Assembly: GCA_034437655.1 (NCBI GenBank)
Contig: DAOTTU010000044.1
Coordinates: 62,001 to 126,000, forward strand
Direction of reading: 5' to 3'
Source: J027 sp034437655
Lineage (GTDB): Bacteria > Chloroflexota > Anaerolineae > Aggregatilineales > J027
Length of the DNA: 64,000 nt
Part shown: positions 1 through 9,239 of the stretch, piece by piece
How positions within the stretch are numbered: position 1 is the stretch's first letter
How the letters are laid out: each line of letters begins with the position of its first letter
Position numbers and translations under genes: made by a program
The notes under the pieces: generated by a model
Told to the model about the DNA's origin: nothing
Database searches by the model: none
What the model saw: the letters and a program-made list of their open reading frames with translations, nothing else

Positions 1-386
1 GTAGGCACAATACCGTCGTCACTGAATTTGGTGTTGTTCTCACAGTGGTCGGCGTGCAGGTGAGTATTGACCACAAGGTCAATATCTTCCGCACCGAGAC
101 CAAGCCGCGCTAAGCCCTCAAACAAGGTGCCGTGTGGGTGTGTGAGTCGTGAACGCCTGCGGTACTTGTCATCAACTTTGTTGCCCATCCCAACATCTAC
201 GAGGATATTCTTGCCATGTGCTTTAACCAGCAGACAGTTGAGGCACATGGGTAACAGATGGTCGTCGGTAGGGGTCTGGTAACGGCTCCATAGCGCACGC
301 GGCACAAGCCCAAACGGCCCGCCTGCGTCCACGTACAGGTGGCCGCCACTGAGGACATGAATTTCAAAATCTCCGATTCGAAACAT
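1..386 (-). CDS. MBL-fold metallo-hydrolase, C-terminus cut by window edge
   Basis: This is the N-terminal part of a metallo-beta-lactamase-superfamily hydrolase; about 128 residues are visible and the rest lies beyond position 1. The reading begins MFRIGDFEIHVLSGG and contains a beta strand ending in the aspartate of NILVDVGMG and then the zinc-binding signature NTHLHADHCENN (HxHxDH). The ATG at 386 is chosen because AAGGAG sits about 7 bases upstream. Family members hydrolyse very different substrates (lactones, thioesters, beta-lactams), so the substrate cannot be named. It lies 63 bases downstream of the adenosine deaminase gene on the same strand and could be the last gene of that transcript. 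Confidence 0.85.
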   Translation of the reverse strand, partial: MFRIGDFEIHVLSGGHLYVDAGGPFGLVPRALWSRYQTPTDDHLLPMCLNCLLVKAHGKNILVDVGMGNKVDDKYRRRSRLTHPHGTLFEGLARLGLGAEDIDLVVNTHLHADHCENNTKFSDDGIVP

Positions 387-449
387 AGACACTCCTTGAT
401 TGCAGGCTTCAATTATAGGCTTATGAGTGTCAATTATGCCAGGGCAGCA

Positions 450-1544
450 CTACAACTTGGTTTCAGGGACGAGGGGGTCTAGCTTTTGGAGTTCAGGCTC
501 AATTTCTTCAAGCAGCAGGGTTTTTTCATCTCTGGGCAAAAACGCGCAATGAACCGCATTCAGTACGCAGGTTTTGAGATACGCTAGCGGCAGATGCAAT
601 CCCTGTGCCAGCAGCGCATATTCATCGGTCAGGGTGATGTTGTGGATGCTGGGGTCGTCAGTGTTGATGGTAACGTTGGCCTTCAAAAAATGCAGGTCGA
701 TCAGCGGATGTTGTTCCAGCGTTCTTGTGACACCTGTTTGCAAATTCGAGGTGGGGCAGACTTCGAAATAGACATTGCTGTCGATGGAGAGCTGTAGCGT
801 TTCAGAGTCTTCAACTGCCCGCACGCCGTGCCCGACGCGCTCCGTCTGAATATGTTCAATCGCGTGGCGCACATTCTCATGCCCTGCCCACTCACCGCCG
901 TGGATCGTGATACCCAAACCAGCAGCGCGGGCTTCTTCGAAGATAGGCACGAAAGGTTCAGCCGGGAAACCAACTTCATTGCCACATAAATCAGCACCGA
1001 CGATACCGCGTTCACGGAACTTGAGACCAGCGGACAGCATTTCGGCGCCAATTTCAACCGATTCATGGCGGTTCATAGCGATAATCAGATTGACTTTGAT
1101 GTCATGCTGGCGAGCCGCTTCAACCGTTGCCTCACTGATCCAGTTTACTACATCGTCAATCGCAAAACCCATCAATTTCGCTTGAGCATAGGGTGTGAAG
1201 CGTAATTCCATGTAGCGGATGTTGTCGGCAGCGGCGTCCTCAACACATTCCTGTGCTATCCGCCGGATAACCTCCTCAGAGACGAACAATTGCCGCAGAA
1301 AGCTAAATTTCGTCAGGAACTGGCGGCTGCTGGCTTCGTCATCCCGAGTGACCTGTACATAGGGTCGCAGGAACTCTGGATCATAGGAAGGCAGCGGAAT
1401 ATCGTATTGAATCGCGACATCAACTAATGTCTCAATACGAATTGCACCTTCAAGGTGGCGATGCAGCTCAATTTTGGGCAATGCTTTGAGCATGCGCCAT
1501 AACTTGGTATCGCGATCAATAGCGTCGGTGACTTCAAAAGCCAC
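450..1544 (-). CDS. add: Adenosine deaminase
   Basis: This 364-residue protein has the full set of adenosine deaminase landmarks: the metal pair in LHRHLEG (H28, H30), HGGE (metal H215 and catalytic E218), VGHG (H239) and NTDDPS (D296/D297). The family deaminates adenosine or deoxyadenosine to inosine in the cytoplasm for purine salvage; some family members instead act on adenine or modified purines, so the exact substrate is inferred. The start is GTG at 1544 with GGAAAGGG about 6 bases before it. It follows the histidine kinase stop by only 15 bases, so the two are probably cotranscribed although no functional link is evident. Confidence 0.92.
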   Translation of the reverse strand: MAFEVTDAIDRDTKLWRMLKALPKIELHRHLEGAIRIETLVDVAIQYDIPLPSYDPEFLRPYVQVTRDDEASSRQFLTKFSFLRQLFVSEEVIRRIAQECVEDAAADNIRYMELRFTPYAQAKLMGFAIDDVVNWISEATVEAARQHDIKVNLIIAMNRHESVEIGAEMLSAGLKFRERGIVGADLCGNEVGFPAEPFVPIFEEARAAGLGITIHGGEWAGHENVRHAIEHIQTERVGHGVRAVEDSETLQLSIDSNVYFEVCPTSNLQTGVTRTLEQHPLIDLHFLKANVTINTDDPSIHNITLTDEYALLAQGLHLPLAYLKTCVLNAVHCAFLPRDEKTLLLEEIEPELQKLDPLVPETKL

Positions 1545-1559
1545 AGTGCAGCCCTTTCC

Positions 1560-3299
1560 TTACGCTTTGGGTAGCCCGACAGCAAAACATGTGCCAGAAG
1601 ACGGATCACTTCTGACAGCGATTCGCCCCCCATGCGCATTCATAATCTGTTTGACGATCGAAAGTCCAATCCCAATACCTTCGACTTTGACACCGGGGAC
1701 GCGGTAAAAGCGCTCAAATATTTGCTCGAGTTTGTCGGCAGGGATACCCGGCCCCTGGTCATGGACTTCTATCCAGAATAGGTCATCGGTGTGATGGCAA
1801 TCAATGGTGACGACACCATTTTCTGGCGAGAATTTAACAGCGTTGCTGATCAGGTTAGACAACACCTGTTCAATTCGTAGCGCATCAATGTTCAACGAAA
1901 CAGGCGGTGGGTCGCACGCCAGCTCAATGCCGACCCGGCCGGTCATGTACGCGAGTCGCGCCGACTGGAAACTCTGTTTGATGACGGTATCAATGGCTTC
2001 GGGCTGACGGTGCAAGGTTTCGGGACGTATTTTTTCCGCTTCGAGAATGTCATTAATGAGCCGCAACATATTGTTCGTCTTGCGGTCAATAATTCGGAGC
2101 GCTTCTTCTTGCTGCTTGTTGATCTCCCCGAGTTCGCCGAGCGACATCAACCCAATGTAGGCGCGTGCATACGACAACGGTGAGCGGAGTTCGTGGCTGA
2201 CGTTTTCAACAACTTCTTGCCGTAATTTATGCAAGTCTTGTAGTTCAGCATAGGCAGCTTCAAGGTCAGCAGCACGCTGTTGAGTTTCCTGTAGGAGCTG
2301 ACTGTTGCGGATCGCGGCCGCGCCGTTTGTGGCTGCAATTTTCAGCAAGTCGGTTTGTGCAGCCGAAAAATGGTTTGGCGCTGTGCTAGCCAGTAACAGG
2401 TGGCCAGAAATAGTTTTATCGACCACCAGCGGTACTGACATAAACGCGACATGGGCGGTAGGAGCAGCGATGTTTTGCTCGGTAGCATTGTAGATAGTAA
2501 CGGCCGTTGTACCGTCGAATAGTGCCGCCATTGCACTCGTGTCCAATTCTGGTGCAGGTTGGCTAGCAGGGGCAAAAGCATTGATGTACGGCACGGATGT
2601 ATCTGCCCAGACCAGCGCACTGACAGAAGCCATGAAAATACGATGCACCTCGTCTACAAGTGTCTGACAAACTTGCTGCGGGTCATTGATGTTAGCAAGT
2701 TGTTCCGCAAGGCGATGTAATGCCGAAACTTCGCTGAGGCGGCGCTGGGTGTCGCCGTGGAGTTTCGCATTGTAGATCGCCACTGCCACTTGTGCGGCAA
2801 TAGCCTCTAACATACTGACGTCGTCAGTTTCGAAGACGCTCTCGGTCTTGCTTTGCACAGAAAACACGCCGACGATGGTGTCATAAACCTGTAGCGGCAC
2901 AAAGACACACGACCGGGTACGCTCACCATAGGGTTTGATGTGGTCTGGTAGCCGATGCGTATCAACACTGTTGAGGGTTAGCGTTTCGCGCTGTTCAATA
3001 ACCCATGCGCTAAAGCTCGGTTCATCACCTAATGCGACTACCCGATTAGGTAGCGGTTTACCATCGTCGTAAATGCCACGTAGCGTAAGCTGATGCGTTG
3101 GTTCATCGTAAAGCCCGACGAAAAAATGCCTGGTGCCCATCAGTTTATGCAACCGCTGGTAGACAACTTCCAGGATTTGGTCCAGGTCAAGACGATTCAC
3201 CACGAGTGCAATTTCGTTGACGATTTGCAGACGCTCAAGCTGCCTGGCGTACATATTACGTTGTTCGTACTGGTTCCCCGGCATAGCAGCCATCGTCAT
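1560..3299 (-). CDS. Soluble GAF-domain sensor histidine kinase
   Basis: This 579-residue kinase has no membrane segment. A first GAF domain covers about residues 25-180 and a second about 195-335; a short coiled coil (340-365) leads to the dimerisation/phosphoacceptor helix with H369 in ENVSHELRSPL. The ATPase domain (about 470-577) shows the N box (N482, N486), DQGPG (514-518) and GIGIGLS (541-547). The ATG at 3299 has GGAG seven bases upstream. It is preceded by two small membrane-protein genes on the same strand (24-base gap) and followed by add. No response regulator gene is adjacent. The ligand of the GAF domains cannot be read from sequence. Confidence 0.9.
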   Translation of the reverse strand: MTMAAMPGNQYEQRNMYARQLERLQIVNEIALVVNRLDLDQILEVVYQRLHKLMGTRHFFVGLYDEPTHQLTLRGIYDDGKPLPNRVVALGDEPSFSAWVIEQRETLTLNSVDTHRLPDHIKPYGERTRSCVFVPLQVYDTIVGVFSVQSKTESVFETDDVSMLEAIAAQVAVAIYNAKLHGDTQRRLSEVSALHRLAEQLANINDPQQVCQTLVDEVHRIFMASVSALVWADTSVPYINAFAPASQPAPELDTSAMAALFDGTTAVTIYNATEQNIAAPTAHVAFMSVPLVVDKTISGHLLLASTAPNHFSAAQTDLLKIAATNGAAAIRNSQLLQETQQRAADLEAAYAELQDLHKLRQEVVENVSHELRSPLSYARAYIGLMSLGELGEINKQQEEALRIIDRKTNNMLRLINDILEAEKIRPETLHRQPEAIDTVIKQSFQSARLAYMTGRVGIELACDPPPVSLNIDALRIEQVLSNLISNAVKFSPENGVVTIDCHHTDDLFWIEVHDQGPGIPADKLEQIFERFYRVPGVKVEGIGIGLSIVKQIMNAHGGRIAVRSDPSSGTCFAVGLPKA

Positions 3300-3323
3300 T
3301 CATTAACTCCAAAATTCAATATG

Positions 3324-3665
3324 CTACAGGAGCGTTTTACCATCACTGGCATAGACAAGCCAGCCCCAGTACCGCCATGTAATGACCAACCCAAGCACAA
3401 CCCCGGACATCAGGGTGAGGCTGTAGAGTAGCCCAAAGAGTGTGTCGCCGCTGTCAGTATGGAAGTCACTGAGGGTGAAGCTAATGCTGAGTAGCCGAAT
3501 AATTGCACTACTACCGGTCAGACAGGCTGCAACATAGTACAAGCGATGCTGTTGGCCGAGCTTGAGTACAGCCCCGAGCCGCTTACTGAGTTCTTTCAAC
3601 ACCAGCAGCATCACGGTGATGGCAATTGGTGCCACTGCCGCCAACAGGCTAAAAACTGGTATCAT
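3324..3665 (-). CDS. Small three-helix membrane protein (pair member B)
   Basis: A 113-residue protein I do not recognise. Hydrophobic segments lie at about residues 3-23, 43-63 and 78-98, with a basic linker (KELSKRLGAVLKLGQQHR) after the first and a charged loop (DFHTDSGD) between the second and third. The start ATG overlaps the stop of the upstream 100-residue gene in an ATGA arrangement, indicating translational coupling. Helix order, spacing and scattered residues resemble that upstream protein (YYVAACLTGSSAIIRLLSIS against YAAPVMLLGLASVRYVSLSQ), so the two look like diverged tandem paralogues. Its position just before a soluble histidine kinase suggests, without proof, a membrane partner of that kinase. 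Confidence 0.75.
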   Translation of the reverse strand: MIPVFSLLAAVAPIAITVMLLVLKELSKRLGAVLKLGQQHRLYYVAACLTGSSAIIRLLSISFTLSDFHTDSGDTLFGLLYSLTLMSGVVLGLVITWRYWGWLVYASDGKTLL

Positions 3666-3964
3666 GCGTCACGACGACCATGGGTCATGCTGTAATAAAG
3701 TCGTAAACAAAGGGCTAAAAGCACTGCGCCTCCTGAAAACATCAAGCTGTCTGCAACGACATCGCCACCCCATTGGCTGAGGCTCACATACCGAACGCTG
3801 GCAAGCCCCAACAGCATCACAGGGGCTGCATACCAGCGATAGAATGTCGTCCGCCCACCGTTATGTTCATAGAAACGGGCAATCAACGCCAGCACGAAAA
3901 TAAGCATTGCCAGTGCGAACCAGAATATCAGGAATGCACCCTGGCTGACATTTACGGCATTCAT
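3662..3964 (-). CDS. Small three-helix membrane protein (pair member A)
   Basis: A 100-residue unrecognised membrane protein. Predicted membrane segments lie near residues 9-29, 43-63 and 71-92; the loops carry REF-like basic and aromatic residues and the C-terminus ends in basic MTHGRRDA. It is the first gene of the apparent unit membrane protein A - membrane protein B - histidine kinase - add. The ATG at 3964 has no strong Shine-Dalgarno site; no in-frame alternative is better. It is topologically parallel to the next gene, with which it overlaps by four bases. Confidence 0.72.
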   Translation of the reverse strand: MNAVNVSQGAFLIFWFALAMLIFVLALIARFYEHNGGRTTFYRWYAAPVMLLGLASVRYVSLSQWGGDVVADSLMFSGGAVLLALCLRLYYSMTHGRRDA

Positions 3965-4110
3965 ATCATTCGCACAAGCTTTACTAAAATAGCACAGACT
4001 GTCGATTTATGCTGAAATGGGCACAGCGTTTAAACGCGGCTTTACCGCTATTTAAGGGGCAGCAAACCACACACGACTGTTCAGAATTCTGACCACATTC
4101 TAGCAAGCAC

Positions 4111-4152
4111 CAAACAAAAAATAAACGCTGCCCGGCCTTGCTAGACAGCGTT
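4111..4152 (-). terminator. Rho-independent terminator after secA
   Basis: On the minus strand a 7-bp stem (AACGCTG at 4146-4152 pairing with CAGCGTT at 4124-4130) is followed by TATTTTTTG. It lies about 28 bases after the secA stop, in the 215-base gap before the membrane-protein pair. Nothing else is evident in that gap. Confidence 0.8.
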
Positions 4153-4179
4153 CTGATACATCGCCACGGGTCGAATCCG

Positions 4180-7002
4180 TTAGCGGGCACGTACACGGTC
4201 ACCGGTGCTGGTGCCTTCCAGGTCGGTACGATAATGACAGTGTTTGTATTTTTTGCCGCTGCCACACCAGCAAGGATCATTGCGCCCAATCTTCTTGTTG
4301 ACGTTACGTATTGGCTCAGGCTTGCCAGAACCGCCATTGGTGTTAATGGTCGGTGCGGCCAATCGAATATTCGTAATCTGGCGTTGTTGTTCTTTGAGGT
4401 TCATCGCAGCGACGTAAATGTTGCGCACGCCGAGCCGACGAATTTCGGACTGCATCGTTGCCCACATGTTAAAGGCTTCGATACGGTACTCAACCAGCGG
4501 GTTACGTTGACGCAGCGCTTGCAGCCCAATCCCCTCGCGCAGCATATCGAGGTCGGTCAGGTGGCGTACCCAGAGGTTATCAATCGCACGGAGCAGGGCC
4601 CGTTTTTCGATTTGCGCCATAGTTTCCGTACCACCGATGTCTGCCATACCAGTTTCATAGACGTCAATCGCCGCTTTAATCAGCTCATTTTGTACGTCTT
4701 CGACATGCTGATATTGTGCAAGTGTGTCTGGCGTAATGTGGGGCGGCACAGGGAACAACGTTAAGGATTCACGGTAGAGGCCTTCGAAGTCCCATTCGTC
4801 TGGCGCACCGACAAGTATGCCTGCACACATCTCACTGATCTCTTCAGCGATCATGGTCTGGATGCGTTCGCGCAGTTCATCCGGCTCGGCGTTGAGAATT
4901 TCGTCGCGCTGTTCGTAGGTGGCATGGCGTTGCTTATTCACAACGTCGTCGAATTCCAGCACACGCTTACGCATGTCGAAGTAGTAGCCTTCAACACGGG
5001 TCTGGGCTTGTGCAATGGAGCCACTGATCCACTTATGTTCAATTGGCGTGTCCTCAGAACCCGTGAAGCGTTCCAGGAAGCCTTTCACACGCTCAACACC
5101 AAAGCGTTGCATCAGGCTATCTTCGAGGCTGAGGTAGAACCGACTTTCACCGGGGTCACCCTGACGCCCAGAGCGGCCGCGTAACTGGTCGTCAATACGT
5201 CGCGCGTCGTGGCGCTCAGTACCCAGCACATACAGCCCACCAGCATCCAGTACATGTTGCCGTGCAGCCTGCGTTTCTTCCCGGGCAGCCGCAAGTGCTG
5301 CTTTCCAGGCTTCAGAGTGTTCATCGAGTTCTGTCAGGTCATGTCCCTGCCTGGCGAGGCGTTCACGCGCCACACCTTCTGCGTTACCACCAAGCAGAAT
5401 GTCTACACCACGCCCGGCCATGTTGGTTGCAATTGTGACAGCACCGGGTTGGCCAGCCTGCGCAATGATACCCGCTTCACGGAAGTGTGCCTTCGCGTTC
5501 AGCACTTCATGCGGCACCCCTGCCTTTTTCAATAATTTGGCGAGGTGTTCGCTGGTTTCAATGGCGACCGTACCGACCAGGACGGGTTGCCCTGCTTCGA
5601 CGCGCTCTTTAATGTCATTGACAACTGCTGTCCATTTGCCTTTTTCGGAGACATAGACGAGGTCTTCTTTATCCAGGCGCGCAATCGGGCGATGCGTCGG
5701 GATTTCGACAACTTCGAGCTTATAAATCTGGTGGAACTCATCGGCCGATGACGCAGCCGTACCGGTCATACCCGAGAGCTTGGCGTACATCCGGAAGAAG
5801 TTCTGATAGGTGACTGTCCCAAGCGTCAGGTTCTCACGCTGAACCTGGACGTTTTCTTTGGCTTCAATTGCCTGGTGCAAACCTTCAGAGAAGCGACGAC
5901 CGTGCATCATGCGTCCGGTGAACTCGTCGACGATGACAACCTGTCCGTTTTCGACCACATATTCCTTGTCACGATGATAGGCGACATGTGCCCGCAGCGC
6001 GTTGTCCAGATACGCCAACACATGGGTGTTTTCCGGACCATAGATATTGTCGCCATCCATACGCCCGGTTTTGCGGAATGCGTTTTCTACCTTTTCGACG
6101 CCACGTTCAGTGAGATAAACCGATTTTGACTTCATCTCATAAACATAGTCACCATCGGGGTCTTCGTCTTCAACCGAGGCTTCTGAAGATGGGTGCAGTG
6201 GACGCACAATTTGTGCAAAGACCTTGTACAGGTCAGACGGTTCTGAAGCCGTGCCAGAGATAATAAGCGGCGTACGGGCTTCGTCAATGAGGATATTGTC
6301 GATTTCGTCAATGATAGCGAAGTTATATTCGCGTTGAGTTTTGTCTTCTTGTGCCATCACCATATTGTCGCGCAGATAGTCGAAGCCGAACTCATTATTC
6401 GTTCCATAGGTAATATCGGCTTGATAGGCTTCCCGGCGACTGATAGGACGCAAGTGCTGGTACCGATCGTCGGCACTCTGGAATGACGAGTCAAACATGA
6501 ACGATCCGCGCTGCTGCGAACTACTTTGAATGACCGCACACGAAATGCCTAAAAACTCGTAAACTGGCCCCATCTGCTGTACACCCACTTTCGACAGATA
6601 GTCGTTGGGAGTAACCAGATGCACGCCCTTACCAGAGAGGCTGTTCAAGAACAGGGGCAATGTCGCGACGAGCGTTTTACCTTCACCCGTCTTCATTTCT
6701 GCAATTTTGCCTTCATGCAACACAACGCCACCGATAATTTGCACGTCGTAATGCCGAAGACCGATGGTACGGCGACTGGTTTCACGCACCAGTGCAAAGG
6801 CTTCTGGCAGCAAGTCGTCCAGCGACTCACCATCTTCCTGGTGGCGACGCTTGAGTTCGGCTGCAAGCGCCCTTAGATCATCGTCAGAGCGTTGCTCCAT
6901 CGCGTCGATCAGCGCATTGACCGCTTGAACAAAGCGATCATATTTACGCAATACACGCTGGTTGGGGTCACCAAAGACCATATCGGTTAAGCGTTTTAGC
7001 AT
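4180..7002 (-). CDS. secA: Protein translocase ATPase SecA
   Basis: SecA drives preproteins through SecYEG at the cytoplasmic membrane. The 940-residue product shows the Walker A motif MKTGEGKT (103-110), the DEAD-like motif IIDEIDNIL (DEID 232-235), the second nucleotide-binding fold with GTVAIETSE and MAGRGVDILLGGN, the helical scaffold, and a C-terminal SEC-C zinc motif with C911, C913, C922 and H923. The frame stays open to a TTG at 7023, but the ATG at 7002 has AGAGGAA five bases upstream and gives the normal SecA N-terminus, so it was chosen. The gene is monocistronic, with an extended -10 promoter upstream and a terminator downstream. Confidence 0.97.
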   Translation of the reverse strand: MLKRLTDMVFGDPNQRVLRKYDRFVQAVNALIDAMEQRSDDDLRALAAELKRRHQEDGESLDDLLPEAFALVRETSRRTIGLRHYDVQIIGGVVLHEGKIAEMKTGEGKTLVATLPLFLNSLSGKGVHLVTPNDYLSKVGVQQMGPVYEFLGISCAVIQSSSQQRGSFMFDSSFQSADDRYQHLRPISRREAYQADITYGTNNEFGFDYLRDNMVMAQEDKTQREYNFAIIDEIDNILIDEARTPLIISGTASEPSDLYKVFAQIVRPLHPSSEASVEDEDPDGDYVYEMKSKSVYLTERGVEKVENAFRKTGRMDGDNIYGPENTHVLAYLDNALRAHVAYHRDKEYVVENGQVVIVDEFTGRMMHGRRFSEGLHQAIEAKENVQVQRENLTLGTVTYQNFFRMYAKLSGMTGTAASSADEFHQIYKLEVVEIPTHRPIARLDKEDLVYVSEKGKWTAVVNDIKERVEAGQPVLVGTVAIETSEHLAKLLKKAGVPHEVLNAKAHFREAGIIAQAGQPGAVTIATNMAGRGVDILLGGNAEGVARERLARQGHDLTELDEHSEAWKAALAAAREETQAARQHVLDAGGLYVLGTERHDARRIDDQLRGRSGRQGDPGESRFYLSLEDSLMQRFGVERVKGFLERFTGSEDTPIEHKWISGSIAQAQTRVEGYYFDMRKRVLEFDDVVNKQRHATYEQRDEILNAEPDELRERIQTMIAEEISEMCAGILVGAPDEWDFEGLYRESLTLFPVPPHITPDTLAQYQHVEDVQNELIKAAIDVYETGMADIGGTETMAQIEKRALLRAIDNLWVRHLTDLDMLREGIGLQALRQRNPLVEYRIEAFNMWATMQSEIRRLGVRNIYVAAMNLKEQQRQITNIRLAAPTINTNGGSGKPEPIRNVNKKIGRNDPCWCGSGKKYKHCHYRTDLEGTSTGDRVRAR

Positions 7003-7048
7003 AGTTTCCTCTTTCGCAAGCAAATCTCGCGGTTGTTATCGACCGGTT

Positions 7049-7057
7049 ATTATAACA
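7049..7057 (-). promoter_or_regulatory. Extended -10 promoter of secA
   Basis: The minus strand reads TGT-TATAAT, a perfect -10 hexamer (7049-7054) with the extended TG dinucleotide. A matching -35 hexamer is not obvious. Transcription would begin near 7042, giving a leader of about 40 bases before the secA ATG. Confidence 0.6.
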
Positions 7058-7115
7058 CCCGAATGTTGGATGATGATTGGAAGGTGAATTAAAAACACAT
7101 CTGCACAATAGATAC

Positions 7116-7149
7116 ACAGCTTTCACCGTTTCTACTGGGCGAAAGCTGT
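7116..7149 (-). terminator. Hairpin after the membrane-anchored protein gene, possible terminator
   Basis: A perfect 9-bp inverted repeat, ACAGCTTTC (7116-7124) and GAAAGCTGT (7141-7149), with a 16-base loop follows the stop of the 7176-8246 gene on the minus strand. The adjacent T tract is poor (TTTTTAA appears only about 20 bases later), so termination is plausible but not certain. Confidence 0.4.
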
Positions 7150-7175
7150 AACACCATGACCTGTTCAGTAAGCGC

Positions 7176-8246
7176 TTATTGCCGGGCTTCCCACTCACGG
7201 ATGACATTTTGAATGAAGTCGCGCACATCTGGATCAATGACTTCGTCTACGTGGGGGTAGGTTCGCCCATCAACGACGATCCGGATGGTGCCATCTGGGT
7301 TAGAGCGCACATGAATGCTACGGTGCTGGAAAGCGGGCGTTTGAGAAAGGCGGCGTTGCAACATTTCTTCAATCTGGTCGGCAATGCTGCCACCGCCACT
7401 GCCAGCCACGCTGGTAGCGATCTGGGTAAACTGAGGATCAATGGTTGGCTCTACAGTTGGTGATGTTAGTGGTGGTACCTGACGACGTGCCCAGTCGCCC
7501 TGTTGCGAGATGATCGCTGAGCTTTTCTGAAAATCCGGGGGGTTTAAACCAGACGCCAGCGCACCAGCATGGGCTACCCGTGCCATGTCTTCGACGATTT
7601 TGATAAAGCGCTGCGAGAAGCCGTTGTCATGCATTTCTGGCAATGTCTGGAACACACGGTCACCCATCTGGAAGATCAAAGACCCATCACTGACATCACG
7701 CCAGACACGCATTATTTCCACCGCATCGGCTGGCAACTGATTGCTGCCGGGTTGAAACGAAAATTCGGCGCTGCGTTCTGGTTCGGCTCCGATATGTTCT
7801 GGCATTGTTGTGGCGGGTGGCGGTGCTTCAACAACTTGTTCGTCGGGGTCTGGTACATCTGCAAATTGTGGTTGCGGTGCTGGGTGTTCTGGTGAGGACG
7901 GCGGTTGCGTTTCTTGCGGGGCGGTTAAATCATCAAAATCGGGTTCGGGTAGATCAGTGGTCAGGTCATCCATGGAAGGTAGAGGCATCTCCATTGCTTG
8001 ACTTTGTAATGCGGACTGATTGTTGGTGGCATTGGGGTTATTGCCCTGGATCATGTTAAACAATTGAGTCAGGGCATTGGGTAGCGGCGGCTCACCTGCT
8101 TTACGGCGGCGGCGGCGCTCGTTTTCACGCCGTAGAACCCACGTAAACAAAGCCAGCCAGATGATACCCATAACCACCACGGCGATCACCAGGTTTAACA
8201 CGCCGCTTTGTGTCAGGAATTCGGTAAACGAATCACTACTCTGCAT
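7176..8246 (-). CDS. Membrane-anchored protein of unknown function
   Basis: A 356-residue protein I do not recognise. One membrane helix (about residues 16-38) is followed by an arginine block (RRENERRRRRK), which puts the C-terminal part in the cytoplasm. A Pro/Glu/Asp/Gln-rich linker (about 55-180) leads to a folded region (about 190-245, with SDGSLIFQMGDRVFQTL) and a C-terminal domain (about 310-356) containing DGTIRIVVDGRTYPHVDEV. The chosen ATG at 8246 lies one base after the mutM stop, so the genes are translationally coupled; the longer upstream reading (to 8327) would run inside mutM and lacks a ribosome-binding site. Confidence 0.8.
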   Translation of the reverse strand: MQSSDSFTEFLTQSGVLNLVIAVVVMGIIWLALFTWVLRRENERRRRRKAGEPPLPNALTQLFNMIQGNNPNATNNQSALQSQAMEMPLPSMDDLTTDLPEPDFDDLTAPQETQPPSSPEHPAPQPQFADVPDPDEQVVEAPPPATTMPEHIGAEPERSAEFSFQPGSNQLPADAVEIMRVWRDVSDGSLIFQMGDRVFQTLPEMHDNGFSQRFIKIVEDMARVAHAGALASGLNPPDFQKSSAIISQQGDWARRQVPPLTSPTVEPTIDPQFTQIATSVAGSGGGSIADQIEEMLQRRLSQTPAFQHRSIHVRSNPDGTIRIVVDGRTYPHVDEVIDPDVRDFIQNVIREWEARQ

Positions 8247-8247
8247 A

Positions 8248-9072
8248 TCATTGCTCTCGCTGACAGTTTGGACAAAAATGAGTACCGCGCTGGGCGACCG
8301 TGATTTTCGTGATGGTGTCGGCTTCACAAGTTAAGCAAAGCTCACCAGCACGACCATAAACTTTTAAACCATCCTGCGCTGTGCCTTTGGTGCCATCTGG
8401 CTTACGATACCAGTTGACGCTAGCACCTTCACGGGAAATCCCGCCTTCAAGCGCATGTCGAATCCCATGCCAGAGTTGTTCAATGTCAGTTGCAGAAAGG
8501 CTATCGGCGGTTCGGGTGGGGTGAATGCGTGCAAAGTGTAGCGCTTCATCCGCATAAATATTGCCGACCCCCGCGACAAATTGCTGATTTAATAGTAGCG
8601 GTTTGATTTTACCGCTTCGCCCCTGCATGCGTTTGTGGAAGACTTCGGCTGTGAAATCTGCGTCAAGTGGTTCTGGGCCCAGCTTACCAAGCACGGTATT
8701 AAGGTCTTCGGTTAAGTAGACACGGCCAAATTTACGTGAATCTGAAAACCGGAGTTGGTGGGTATTGTCAAGTTGGAAGCAGAAATGCACCCAACGATCC
8801 GCATAGTCTTCAGCGGCATCAGGCACGACGTATAACCGCCCTGACATTTTCAAATGAATGATGAGTGTGTCAGCCTCAAGGTGGATAACGATGTATTTAG
8901 CACGACGGGTGACAGCCTGCACCGTTTGCCCTTTAATGCGTCCGGTGAAGATGTCTGGAGTTGGTGTGACGAGGCTGTTGGGCCAATCTAACCAGCTATC
9001 AATGATTGTGCGGCCGATTAGATGTGGCCGAATGGCTCTGACAGTAGTTTCGACTTCAGGTAATTCAGGCAT
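8248..9072 (-). CDS. mutM: Formamidopyrimidine-DNA glycosylase
   Basis: This 274-residue enzyme removes oxidised purines such as 8-oxoguanine from DNA and cuts the abasic site. The start is fixed by biology: the mature protein must begin PELPEVE, with P2 as nucleophile and E3 as acid, so the ATG at 9072 is used rather than the longer open frame to 9135. K59 corresponds to the conserved phosphate/lesion-binding lysine, and the C-terminal zinc finger is CLTC-x16-CPNC. No Shine-Dalgarno site precedes the ATG, but TACAAT lies 9 bases upstream on the same strand, so a leaderless transcript is possible. Downstream it is coupled to the unknown membrane-anchored protein. Confidence 0.95.
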   Translation of the reverse strand: MPELPEVETTVRAIRPHLIGRTIIDSWLDWPNSLVTPTPDIFTGRIKGQTVQAVTRRAKYIVIHLEADTLIIHLKMSGRLYVVPDAAEDYADRWVHFCFQLDNTHQLRFSDSRKFGRVYLTEDLNTVLGKLGPEPLDADFTAEVFHKRMQGRSGKIKPLLLNQQFVAGVGNIYADEALHFARIHPTRTADSLSATDIEQLWHGIRHALEGGISREGASVNWYRKPDGTKGTAQDGLKVYGRAGELCLTCEADTITKITVAQRGTHFCPNCQREQ

Positions 9073-9239
9073 AATAACTTTATTGTAACGTAAGATGGGG
9101 CTTATGAGGCGGTTTCTGTGTACAGTCTCTAACAATTTTCAACGAAATGCGAACGTCGCAGACGGTGCTTATGAGATGCTCATTTAATGGTGAGGGCGCA
9201 TGGCGTTTAGCGAGTTTGTCTAAAATTGAACAGCTTGGC

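Noticed and set aside
4138..4764. 208-residue plus-strand frame over the 3-prime end of secA
   Set aside because: Antisense to a certain gene and crossing its terminator.
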